Source: Bin80 sp965261255 (GTDB lineage Bacteria; Bacteroidota; Rhodothermia; Rhodothermales; Bin80). From it: a stretch of 64,000 nt of DNA. The notes under the pieces were generated by a model. That model saw nothing but the letters and a program-made list of their open reading frames with translations, did not search any database and was not told the origin of the DNA. A program made the position numbers and the translations under genes. The stretch is taken from positions 1,550,001 to 1,614,000 of the forward strand of contig CBDHCQ010000004.1 in NCBI GenBank assembly GCA_965261255.1, read 5' to 3'. This document shows, piece by piece, positions 8,608 through 17,021 of this stretch. Numbering within the stretch: the stretch's first letter is position 1; each line of letters starts with the position of its first letter.

Positions 8608-9993
8608 ATGTCTGTTCCCCGCGTACTGATCGTTGACGATGAGGTAAGCATTCGACGAACGCTTCGGGAAATCCTCGAGTACGAAGAAGTCGAAGTTGAT
8701 GAGGCGTCTGATGGAGATGCCGCACTGGCAAAGCTCAGAGCGCGCACCTTTGATGCAGTGCTCCTGGACATTAAGATGCCCAAACGGGATGGTATTGAGG
8801 TCCTGGATACCTGCCTAGAGGTATGGCCGGAGCTACCCGTAATTATGATTAGTGGACACGCAGATATTAAGACTGCCGTGGAAGCGACGCAAAAGGGGGC
8901 GTTTCACTTTATTGAGAAGCCTCCTGATCTACAGCATCTTTTGGTTACACTTCGCTCTTCACTTGAAAAAGGGAAGCTGGAAACTGAGAATCGTCGACTG
9001 CGCCAGACACTGATACAGCAGCAGGGAAGAACGCTTACACCAATGCTCGGTGAGAGTGATGCGATTCGCTCAACCAAGGATCTCATCGCGCGTGTTGCTC
9101 CTACAGAGGCAAGGGTATTGATTACCGGAGAGCCGGGTACAGGCAAGGAGCTGGCCGCGCGCTGGTTGCATTACCAGAGCCCGCGCCGCGAGGGGCCAAT
9201 GATAGCGGTAAACTGCGCAGCAATTCCGGCTGAACTGATTGAGAGTGAATTATTCGGCCACGAAAAAGGCTCCTTCACCGGAGCAAATCGCCAGCGAATT
9301 GGCAAATTTGAACAGGCGCACGGGGGAACACTGTTTCTTGATGAGATCGGTGACATGAGCATGCCGGCTCAAGCTAAAGTGCTGCGTGTCTTACAAGAGA
9401 ATAAAATTACCAGGGTCGGTGGTAGGCGTACCATAAAGGTGGACGTTCGTGTTGTTGCAGCAACCAATAAAGATCTCCGTGCGGGAGCCTTAGAGGGGAC
9501 CTTTAGAGAGGATTTGTATCACAGGCTTAGTGTAATTCTTTTGCATATGTCGCCAGTGCGGGAACGGACCGGAGATGTACCAATCTTGCTTGGACATTTT
9601 TCCTCTCAGCTGTCTACTCGCAACGGTCTCAAACCCAAGACTTTTACGAAGCAGGCGCTTGAGATACTCTCCTCTTTACCCTGGCGAGGAAATGTTCGAG
9701 AGATAGGCAATGTGGTGGAACGTCTGATGATCCTAAGTGAGTCCGATGCCGTTACTGCATCAGACGTCCAGCGCCTTGTTCTGCCTGGTTCTGGTCAGGG
9801 ACAGGAGTTAAATGAAATGCTGATAAGCTGTGACCACTTGTCTGATTTTCGGGATAAGGCAGAACGGAGTTTTCTCCAGCATAAATTGGACATAAATAAC
9901 TGGAACATAAGTCGGACAGCAAAACAGATCGGAGTACAGCGATCCTCTCTACACACAAGAATCAAACGATACAATCTTGAACGTGATGCCTAA
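8608..9993 (+). CDS. Sigma-54-dependent response regulator, NtrC family
   Basis: A 461-residue transcription activator in three parts. Residues 1-120 form a receiver with acidic pocket D10-D11 and phospho-acceptor D54 (VLLDIKMPKRDG). Next comes a AAA+ domain with Walker A GEPGTGKE and the sigma-54 contact loop GSFTGA, a variant of GAFTGA. Walker B is GTLFLDEIG, followed by RVGGRRTIKVDVRV. A Fis-type helix-turn-helix closes the protein (WNISRTAKQIGVQRSSLHTR). No sensor kinase gene is adjacent. It sits between the TPR gene and an outer-membrane protein, overlapping the latter's start, which suggests a cell-envelope response circuit; that link is inference. Confidence 0.92.
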   Translation: MSVPRVLIVDDEVSIRRTLREILEYEEVEVDEASDGDAALAKLRARTFDAVLLDIKMPKRDGIEVLDTCLEVWPELPVIMISGHADIKTAVEATQKGAFHFIEKPPDLQHLLVTLRSSLEKGKLETENRRLRQTLIQQQGRTLTPMLGESDAIRSTKDLIARVAPTEARVLITGEPGTGKELAARWLHYQSPRREGPMIAVNCAAIPAELIESELFGHEKGSFTGANRQRIGKFEQAHGGTLFLDEIGDMSMPAQAKVLRVLQENKITRVGGRRTIKVDVRVVAATNKDLRAGALEGTFREDLYHRLSVILLHMSPVRERTGDVPILLGHFSSQLSTRNGLKPKTFTKQALEILSSLPWRGNVREIGNVVERLMILSESDAVTASDVQRLVLPGSGQGQELNEMLISCDHLSDFRDKAERSFLQHKLDINNWNISRTAKQIGVQRSSLHTRIKRYNLERDA

Positions 9994-11257
9994 ATCATGG
10001 ACGCGTGCTTGGACCTGGTGGAGGACGGGATATTTATTGGGAGGACTACTACTGTTTATACCGGGGAAAGTGACTGCCCAGAACGCTGGTGGGACCGTTA
10101 AAGTATTCCTTGATTGTAGTAGATGCGACGAGTCCTATATCCGTTCGGAGTTGACCTTTGTTGATTATGTACGAGATCCGCAACAGGCTGATGTTCATGT
10201 GTTTATTACCAGCAGTTTCACGGTGCTGAGTGGGCGCCAATACGAATTATCATTCATAGGGCTTGGTTCCCGGGTGGGATCAGAGTTAAATCTTACCAGG
10301 GTGTTGAGCCAAGATGCTTCTGGGGAAGAAACACGTTCGGTTATAAATGACGCATTGCGATTGGGACTGGCCCCTTTTCTAGGATATCTTGAGTCAGCAG
10401 ACGAGTTTTCTCTTGTATATGGAGAGGGAGGGCGACCTGAAGCCGAGGAAGTATTGAGCAGTGATCCGTGGCGTCACTGGGTTTTCAATGTATATGGTGG
10501 TGATTTTGAGCTGGACCGGGAGTCCAATCGGACAGTTTTTGACTCACGTTGGGGTTTTTATGCTGACCACCGGAGTGAGGATTGGAAGATTCGGTTTCGC
10601 CCGTACTTTAATTACGATCTCGTACGGATTCAGCGAGAAGGTAGGCCGAACGTACGCAGCAGTATCACTCGACATGGATTAGACAGCTACGTCATTCGTA
10701 GCCTGGGTCCCCATTGGTCGGTGGGATTTTTTGCAGACTACGTGACACGAGACGATCGCAATCTACGCCACTGGCTCACTCTGATACCGGGCGTCGAATA
10801 TAGTGTATTACCCTACGATGTGGCAACGCGCCGTGCGATCACCATCGTATACAGGATGGGGATAAACTATACGGATTATTTTGAGAGGACCATCTTCGAC
10901 AAGACACAGGAATGGTTGCCTCTTCATGAATTAGATGCTACCGTGATGATACGTCGACCCTGGGGAGACATCTACAGCGGTTTGGAGGGCGCCCAGTATC
11001 TGAACGACTTATCGAAACAGAGTGCAGAGATATTTGCTAACTTTTCCGTTCGTTTATTCGAGGGTTTCTCTTTTGAATTCGAGGGAAGTTTTGAAATGAT
11101 TCGGGATCAACTCTCATTGCCGCTTGGTGAGTTATCATTGGAGGATATTCTTCTCCAGCAACGCGAGCTTGCTACGGACTACTACTTCAGCGTTGGGCTC
11201 GGTTTATCGTATACTTTTGGCTCAGAATTTGCCAATGTGGTCAACACGAGATTTTAA
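9986..11257 (+). CDS. Predicted outer-membrane beta-barrel protein
   Basis: Exported protein of 423 residues with a long signal sequence (TGYLLGGLLLFIPGKVTAQ). Residues 30-130 hold a small soluble region containing one CSRC pair (VKVFLDCSRCDESYI). The rest alternates aromatic and polar residues as in beta-barrel strands (RWGFYADHRSEDWKIRFRPY; WSVGFFADYV) and ends YFSVGLGLSYTFGSEF. I take the ATG at 9986; a TTG at 9977 is an alternative. The start overlaps the end of the regulator gene, and the stop overlaps the lolD start (TAATG), so all are in one operon. Family not recognised. Confidence 0.65.
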   Translation: MPKSWTRAWTWWRTGYLLGGLLLFIPGKVTAQNAGGTVKVFLDCSRCDESYIRSELTFVDYVRDPQQADVHVFITSSFTVLSGRQYELSFIGLGSRVGSELNLTRVLSQDASGEETRSVINDALRLGLAPFLGYLESADEFSLVYGEGGRPEAEEVLSSDPWRHWVFNVYGGDFELDRESNRTVFDSRWGFYADHRSEDWKIRFRPYFNYDLVRIQREGRPNVRSSITRHGLDSYVIRSLGPHWSVGFFADYVTRDDRNLRHWLTLIPGVEYSVLPYDVATRRAITIVYRMGINYTDYFERTIFDKTQEWLPLHELDATVMIRRPWGDIYSGLEGAQYLNDLSKQSAEIFANFSVRLFEGFSFEFEGSFEMIRDQLSLPLGELSLEDILLQQRELATDYYFSVGLGLSYTFGSEFANVVNTRF

Positions 11258-11952
11258 TGTTCCCGCGTCTGGTTGCAGAGGATCTGGAAAAAGGATTTAG
11301 CACCGGCTCTGGTGTGAGACTGGAGGTACTTCGCGGCCTTTCCTTGACCGTCGAGGCTGGAGAGGTTGTGGCGATCATAGGTGATAGTGGCACTGGTAAA
11401 AGCACATTGCTTCACCTGCTGGGTGCATTGGATCGCCCAGACAAAGGGAGGGTCTGCTACGACGGGCAAGATATTTTTGAGCAGAGCGACGACGCACTCA
11501 GCCGATGGCGCAATACTTCGGTTGGCTTCGTCTTTCAGTTTCATCATCTGCTGCCTGAATTCAGCGCGCTGGAAAATGTAGCCATGCCTGCATTGATTGC
11601 CGGGCAGGGGCACGCTAAAGCTCAGGCAAGAGCAGAAATACTTCTAGAGCAACTGGGATTGCAGATGCGGCTGGGGCATCGTCCGGCGGAACTATCTGGC
11701 GGGGAACAGCAGCGTGTTGCAGTGGCGCGCGCATTAATGAATCGGCCGGCGTTGATCCTTGCTGATGAACCCTCCGGCAGTCTGGATACAAAAACAGCCG
11801 AGGCACTGCATGAAGAACTCCTCAAGTTGAGCCGTACTCATGATCAGGCGTTCATCATTGCCACACACAATCCCACGCTGAGCGGACTGTGTGATCGTGT
11901 TTTATTGTTGGAGGATGGACAACTCTGGGCACAGCCAAAGCCACAGGCGTGA
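11257..11952 (+). CDS. lolD: ABC transporter ATPase, LolD type
   Basis: ATP-binding subunit, 231 residues, of the LolCDE/MacB class that extracts lipoproteins from the inner membrane for delivery to the outer membrane. Walker A GDSGTGKS is near residues 42-49, the Q-loop lies in VGFVFQFHHLLPEF, the signature is LSGGEQQR near 147-154, and Walker B is ALILADEPSGSLD. FQFHHLLPEFSALENVAMP is typical of LolD. No LolC or LolE permease gene lies in the window, so its partner is elsewhere. Its start overlaps the stop of the outer-membrane protein gene. Confidence 0.85.
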   Translation: MFPRLVAEDLEKGFSTGSGVRLEVLRGLSLTVEAGEVVAIIGDSGTGKSTLLHLLGALDRPDKGRVCYDGQDIFEQSDDALSRWRNTSVGFVFQFHHLLPEFSALENVAMPALIAGQGHAKAQARAEILLEQLGLQMRLGHRPAELSGGEQQRVAVARALMNRPALILADEPSGSLDTKTAEALHEELLKLSRTHDQAFIIATHNPTLSGLCDRVLLLEDGQLWAQPKPQA

Positions 11953-12166
11953 TAACAGGGAAAAGACTCTTTACGATCAATGCAGTTCTAACACGTTGAA
12001 AATCAACTTTTTCAGTCCCACGAATTGCGTTTTTCTGCCGTGAGATCAGCCGATGGCGGCGATTTGTAGTGAATGCGAGGCTAGCGAACATGAACGGCGA
12101 CTATGGGTATTCGGAGAGACATCACACCTACACCGTATCAGTATGGTTGACTTCTGGCGCACACAT

Positions 12167-13387
12167 ATGGTCTGCTCCGATTGGTCTTTGCTTGCCGTCC
12201 GATTTGGACGTAGCAGAGCCCAGTTGGTACCTATCCTCTTGATGATTATGTTTCTGGCGGGATGCGGGTCAAATCCCGGCAGCACCGGACCCGACCGCAT
12301 CAACGCCTGGCAGACAGTCGAGCGATACAAGATTGACCAGAGGATTGCCAGTCAGCGTGTATCGAAGTGGCTTCGGGAGCCAGGCAACGAGGCAAAGAAC
12401 TGGGAAGACGCAGTAATGGCATTGGGTCTGGAAACGCCGGACGCGCTGCCGGCTGTAGATGCGGCAGTGACCATCGCCACCGCAAATCCGGTGGATGATC
12501 TCGGATTTATGGCGCTGAGATTCGCGTTCTACGAGCTTCGGAATATTGATCAGGCTGTTCGATCAAATTACGAAGATGCAGTTTTCGAACTTCTTGAAAC
12601 GCACTACATCCACGATCTGCGGCTTGATCGCGTTCTTTTGGGACTCATACGCTTCGGAGGCGACAGGGGCGTGGACCTAGTAGACGAGGTCGTAGCGCGC
12701 AGCAACCAACGCCAATTGCGTGGACGTGCGGCCTACTGGTCGGCCAGCGAGCGATTGAAGGATGTAGACGATCTAAGCAAGTCTGCCGACGAGCGTGCGC
12801 AGATACGTGCTGAGGTGATGCACATGGCTGAATTAGTCGCCTCGGAGTATGGCGATGTCACGGTTTTTCGGGGTCAGCCGGGCGGTGAGGCCATCCAACC
12901 GGTTCTGTATGTGCTTGACAACTTGGCCGTTGGCCAGACGATTCCCGAGGCGCATGCGCAGCGCATTGGCGGAGACCAGGAGTCGTTGAGTCAGTACCGC
13001 GGCAATGTGCTTCTCCTTGACTTTTGGGCCACGTGGTGTGTGCCATGTATCGCAAGTCTTCCCGACATCGAGCGGCTTAGCGAGACACTTGGAGATCTAG
13101 ATTTTCAAGTAATTACCATCAGTGTGGATGAGTACGTGGAGCTGGTGGAAGAATTTATGGAAAGCCGTGCGGATCTGCCGTACATCAACTGGTACGTGGG
13201 CGCGGAGTCCAAGCTCTACAATGATTGGTCAATCCAGGGTTTGCCGACTTACATAGTTGTGGACCGGGACGGGACGGTGCTTGGCAAATCGATTGAATTG
13301 GAACCGCTGTACGAGGTTATTCTGGAATCCACGGGGGCTGACCTAGAAGATAGGTCGGCCATTCTTGGTAAAGTGGCGTCGGGCTAG
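12167..13387 (+). CDS. Lipoprotein with C-terminal thioredoxin/TlpA-like domain
   Basis: Predicted envelope lipoprotein with a lipobox after a hydrophobic run (LVPILLMIMFLAGC). The middle 200 residues are largely helical and not recognised. The C-terminal 150 residues form a thioredoxin-fold TlpA-like domain with the redox motif FWATWCVPC, then VITISVDEY and the cis-proline segment IQGLPTYIVVDRDG. It may act as a thiol-disulfide oxidoreductase in the periplasm. The frame is open from 12053. I prefer the ATG at 12167 because it places the lipobox cysteine at residue 33; 12143 is also possible. No Shine-Dalgarno site decides it. Confidence 0.75.
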   Translation: MVCSDWSLLAVRFGRSRAQLVPILLMIMFLAGCGSNPGSTGPDRINAWQTVERYKIDQRIASQRVSKWLREPGNEAKNWEDAVMALGLETPDALPAVDAAVTIATANPVDDLGFMALRFAFYELRNIDQAVRSNYEDAVFELLETHYIHDLRLDRVLLGLIRFGGDRGVDLVDEVVARSNQRQLRGRAAYWSASERLKDVDDLSKSADERAQIRAEVMHMAELVASEYGDVTVFRGQPGGEAIQPVLYVLDNLAVGQTIPEAHAQRIGGDQESLSQYRGNVLLLDFWATWCVPCIASLPDIERLSETLGDLDFQVITISVDEYVELVEEFMESRADLPYINWYVGAESKLYNDWSIQGLPTYIVVDRDGTVLGKSIELEPLYEVILESTGADLEDRSAILGKVASG

Positions 13388-13395
13388 CGCATCTA

Positions 13396-13965
13396 TTGGC
13401 ACGGCAGGTGGTAATGACCGTGATTCGTAATCAATGATGCCACACTCAACTTCTGGAAAGTGTGCTCACGCAACCAGGTGAGCCTCGTGCAACGGTTCAA
13501 GCTCATCCCCAAGCAACGCGGGTCCCCTCTAGGCACGACACACTTGCGCACACAGATGTAGAGTTGCTTGAGAATCGCCCCCAAGTTCGTTGGCCAAGCA
13601 GTTTCTGCTAAAGAAAGAATGCGGCTGTCGACACTTGTATTCGACTTTGGCAGAGTTCTTTCCAAGTAGACGAAAACCGAGTTCATGAGCACCAATCCGG
13701 TTAACCGAAAACGGGAAATCCTCCAGTCTCTGAGACTTTGACCGGGAAGTGGCTCCGCTCGCTTTCGTTGATCGTTTCGGGCTAAGACGACCCAGCTCAG
13801 CATCACTTACGAAATTCACCAACCACCCCTGCAGAACAACAATTCAAGCCGCGAGCAAGTCTGCCAGGCTGACGAAAAGGAAGAATGGGACCATTCCACG
13901 TCTGGTTGATGACGCATAGCTGGTTGAGCTGGGATCCCCAGTCAATCCCAACTATGGTCTTGAAT
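13396..13965 (-). mobile_element. Decayed IS110-family-like transposase fragment
   Basis: Short conserved-looking stretches appear in succession on the minus strand but in different frames. VGIDWGSQLNQLCVIN near 13910-13955 matches the first acidic motif of the IS110 RuvC-like domain. DSRILSLAETAWPTNLGAI near 13570-13630 resembles the DARLLAE segment of that family, and RCTRLTWLREHTF near 13450-13495 resembles its following helix. Stops and shifts separate them and the C-terminal serine-containing domain is missing, so this is not functional. The assignment rests on motif resemblance only. Confidence 0.5.
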
Positions 13966-14498
13966 AGAACTTCGGTTAATATGGTGGAGTATATTTATGT
14001 AGAGGGCTAGAGGGTCGCCGTAGTCTTCGTAGATCCCTGTATCGGTGCTCAACGGCACGAAACCTTTACGGGACTTAAATCACGCCCCCCAGGGTACAGA
14101 TATTCTCCCAAGCGCTCATGACGCTGAGGGCGGTTGATTGCTCCCAAGTGGATACCCATCAACACGATGCAAGCAATAGTCTGGCCCGCTTTGAGATCAT
14201 GAAGATCAGACTGGCTTGGCAAAATTAAATAACTCCGTCAATGATCGTCCAATGTTCAACTTCATGACCACTCTAACATTGCACTTCGTTAGCATCCCTT
14301 ATTAGATATCGGGGAAAGTTCAGCTACATTGAAACAATGCCGGTTAGGATGGTTTTTTCGACCACATTAAAGAAGACTTCCTTCATCACAAATGCATGCA
14401 GACGGATTGCCGCGCTCCGTCCTTGCGGGAAGCATTGCCTCGCATTTTGTTGTCCGTTCGTGTCCACCCATAGCCAAAGAACCCAAGGAGATTTCTCT
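13966..14498. other. Intergenic stretch upstream of the LRR gene
   Basis: No intact gene is visible. Two minus-strand snippets look protein-like, TDTGIYEDYGDPLALYINIL near 13985-14045 and GAINRPQRHERLGEYLY near 14090-14145, but they lie in different frames and may be debris from the same insertion. The promoter for the LRR gene should lie near the right end. Confidence 0.35.
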
Positions 14499-16721
14499 GT
14501 GCTTTCCCTTTCGAGCCGATTTCTTAAGGGGGTGCTTTCATGCAGATTATCCCGCGTTTGTTCACTAGCAGCGTTTCTGTCTTTGCTTCTGCCCGGTCTG
14601 GTTCTCGCGCAGGAGTCGGAGCATGCGTCGTCTAAAGATACGGACTTCAAGAAGGAACGAGGATGGGAGGAGAATATAACCTCAACGAGGACGACTTCCT
14701 ATGGGGATGGCAGGGTCCGGGAGGGGCGATTCCGTCTAAGATCCGAATCATACGGGCTCGTTCATGACGGACTGTGGTCAGAAATGCCGGTGGACGGAAG
14801 TTCAGCGGTGAAACCGGTCGCACATATGAACATGAATATTTGTGATCGTACGGCTGCGGTCATGGATGCGATTTTGAGTCGACTCTCCGCTACAAATGAC
14901 TGTTCCGAAGTTACGAGTACTCAGTTGGCAGGCATCACAGATACCCTGGATTTATCTTCTCAAAATATTGCAAGCCTGAAGGCAGGAGATTTTGATGGCC
15001 TGATTTCGCTGAACACGCTTAATTTGGGGCAGAATGCTCTGTCCACACTTCCTGACGGCATTTTTGATGAACTGACCTCGCTGAATGAGCTTGTTTTACA
15101 GTCTAATCGCCTAAGATCGCTCCCCCACGGCATCTTTGATGAATTGGCCTCGCTGAATGAGCTTGTTTTACGGTCTAATCGCCTAAGATCGCTCCCCCAC
15201 GGCATCTTTGATGAAATGAGCTCGCTGAATAGGCTTGAGTTGAGTAACAACGCTCTGTCCACACTCCCCGACGGCATCTTGGATGAATTGGCCTCGCTGA
15301 CTGAGTTTATTTTGGCGGCCAACGATTTGACCACACTACCCCGCGGCATTTTTGATGAACTGACTTCGCTGACGTGGCTTAGTTTGGGGGGCAATGATTT
15401 GTCCGCACTTCCCGATGGCATCTTTGATGAACTGACCTTGCTGACTGGGCTTGGTTTGGGAGGCAACGATTTGTCCGCACTCCCCAACGGCATCTTTGAT
15501 GAACTGATCTCGCTGATTGGCCTTGATTTGTGGCTCAACGATTTGTCTGCACTCCCAGACGGCATCTTTGATGAGCTGACCTTGCTGACTTGGCTTGAAT
15601 TGGGGGACAACGATTTGTCCACGCTCCCCCGCGGCATCTTTGATGAACTGACCTCGCTGACTTGGCTTGATTTGGAGGCCAACGATTTGTCTACACTTCC
15701 CGACGGCATCTTTGATGAGTTGACCTCGCTGACCGGGCTTTGGTTGAAAGACAACGACTTGTCCACGCTGCCCGCTGGCCTTTTTGATAAACTGACCTCG
15801 CTGACTGAGCTTTACTTGAACGACAACGAAATGTCCGCGCTGCCCGCCGGCCTCTTTGATGAGTTGACTTCGCTGACCAAGCTTTGGTTAGACGAAAACG
15901 ATTTATCCACCCTTCCCGCCGGCCTCTTTGATGAACTGACCTTGCTGACTGGGCTTTGGTTGAACGACAACGATTTGTCCACGCTCCCCGACGGCCTCTT
16001 TGATGAACTAGCTGAATTATCCTTGAGGGATAGTACTCTTTCTTTCCGTGCCGGCTTATCTCTGGAAGCTAACCCGGGCGCCCCGTTCAGTCCGGTAGTC
16101 AACGCGGGTGCAGATCTAACGGTACAGCCGGAGGCTGCGGTTTCGATTTCGGGCAGTGTCACGGGGCCATGGGGTGATTTTGTTCGGTGGGACTGGACTC
16201 AGGTAGACGGCCCCGATTCAGATGTACCCATTTCAGGGGCGTTGCCCATGGCGGGTGGCGACACGGCCATGCCTAGCTTTACAGCGCCCACGGCGGAAGG
16301 AACACTGTACTTTAAGTTGGTAGTGGCTCCCGGACATAGGGGAGCCCCCACCGAAGCCTATGGACATGCGTACTCAGCCCCTGATTGGGTCACAGTAACG
16401 GTTTCGAATACACCTACCAACACATCGGAGACACTCTCGGTGGTCGACTTCAATCTGCTTGGGAATTATCCCAACCCGTTCAATCCGTCCACGACCATTC
16501 TACTGGATGTACCGCAAGTGGCGTCTGTCACTGTGGATGTCTTCAACATGCTCGGCCAGCGGGTCCATCGGGAAGAAGTTCCGGCAGTGGCGGCCGGTGT
16601 TTCAAAGTCGCTATCCCTGGATGTATCCCACCTATCCTCCGGGGCATACATCTACCAGGTAACGGCGCGGGTGGGGAAGGAGGATCATCGTGCTAGTGGA
16701 CGCATGACGCTCATCAAGTAG
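14499..16721 (+). CDS. Secreted leucine-rich-repeat protein with T9SS type A sorting domain
   Basis: Predicted surface or secreted binding protein of 740 residues. It has an N-terminal signal (SLAAFLSLLLPGLVLAQ) and a short linker, then 15 leucine-rich repeats of 24 residues (LxxLxLxxNxLSxLP followed by GIFDEL). A PKD/Ig-like domain comes next (NAGADLTVQPEAAVSISGSV). The C-terminal sorting domain includes LLGNYPNPFNPSTTI, DVFNMLGQRV and SGAYIYQV, and would direct it through T9SS to the surface. I take GTG at 14499 because AAGGAG stands 8 bases before it; the frame extends to 14337 but adds residues unlike a signal peptide. The neighbouring IS remnant suggests an accessory region. Its ligand is unknown. 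Confidence 0.88.
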   Translation: MLSLSSRFLKGVLSCRLSRVCSLAAFLSLLLPGLVLAQESEHASSKDTDFKKERGWEENITSTRTTSYGDGRVREGRFRLRSESYGLVHDGLWSEMPVDGSSAVKPVAHMNMNICDRTAAVMDAILSRLSATNDCSEVTSTQLAGITDTLDLSSQNIASLKAGDFDGLISLNTLNLGQNALSTLPDGIFDELTSLNELVLQSNRLRSLPHGIFDELASLNELVLRSNRLRSLPHGIFDEMSSLNRLELSNNALSTLPDGILDELASLTEFILAANDLTTLPRGIFDELTSLTWLSLGGNDLSALPDGIFDELTLLTGLGLGGNDLSALPNGIFDELISLIGLDLWLNDLSALPDGIFDELTLLTWLELGDNDLSTLPRGIFDELTSLTWLDLEANDLSTLPDGIFDELTSLTGLWLKDNDLSTLPAGLFDKLTSLTELYLNDNEMSALPAGLFDELTSLTKLWLDENDLSTLPAGLFDELTLLTGLWLNDNDLSTLPDGLFDELAELSLRDSTLSFRAGLSLEANPGAPFSPVVNAGADLTVQPEAAVSISGSVTGPWGDFVRWDWTQVDGPDSDVPISGALPMAGGDTAMPSFTAPTAEGTLYFKLVVAPGHRGAPTEAYGHAYSAPDWVTVTVSNTPTNTSETLSVVDFNLLGNYPNPFNPSTTILLDVPQVASVTVDVFNMLGQRVHREEVPAVAAGVSKSLSLDVSHLSSGAYIYQVTARVGKEDHRASGRMTLIK
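14937..16016 (+). repeat. Fifteen tandem 72-nt leucine-rich-repeat units
   Basis: The LRR coding region is a tandem array with a 72-base period. Units at 15081-15152 and 15153-15224 differ at only a few positions, which points to a recent duplication. Unit number could change by recombination or slippage. Confidence 0.9.
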
Positions 16722-17021
16722 AGCCAATTGAGTGCCTGACAGATAAAGTTTTTGGGTCTTGGGATTATGCGCTGGATCGGATACTTGGGGCGGGCATCGT
16801 CCCTGTTGATGGGTTTAATCAGGATTTAGCGCATAATGGGGGCAATCATCGTGCAGGAGCAGTCAGATAGGCGACGTAGTGAATTTGGGAATTTGAGGGT
16901 AATTTGGGTTTCGATGAAGAATATTGCCTCTCGGCACAAAATCCTTCGTTGGGCGTTCATAATAGCCCCGTGGTTGAGGTGGCAACTAAGCGGTTATAGC
17001 GTTTCAGTTTGATAGATCACC
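16722..17021. other. Intergenic stretch between the LRR gene and nadA
   Basis: This 300-base stretch has no credible reading frame. It contains the inverted repeat described at 16764-16837, and the nadA promoter probably lies in its right part. Confidence 0.5.
16764..16837. repeat. 10-bp perfect inverted repeat with 54-bp spacer
   Basis: ATTATGCGCT at 16764-16773 is the exact reverse complement of AGCGCATAAT at 16828-16837. It follows the LRR gene. It could be a recombination or mobile-element end. The arm shares GCGCATAA with the XerC half of the E. coli dif site, which may be coincidence. Confidence 0.5.

Noticed and set aside
13393..13822. Two overlapping minus-strand open frames of 137 and 97 codons
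   Set aside because: Each alone lacks a start region and a family. Together they fit better as frames of a decayed IS110-like gene.
14960..15766. Long minus-strand open frame of 268 codons inside the LRR gene
   Set aside because: It is the mirror of the 72-base repeat array; the repetitive 'SSSKMP' product has no independent support.
14937..16016. Possible CRISPR array because of regular repeats
   Set aside because: The 72-base period is entirely coding, there are no spacers, and the product is a classic LRR.
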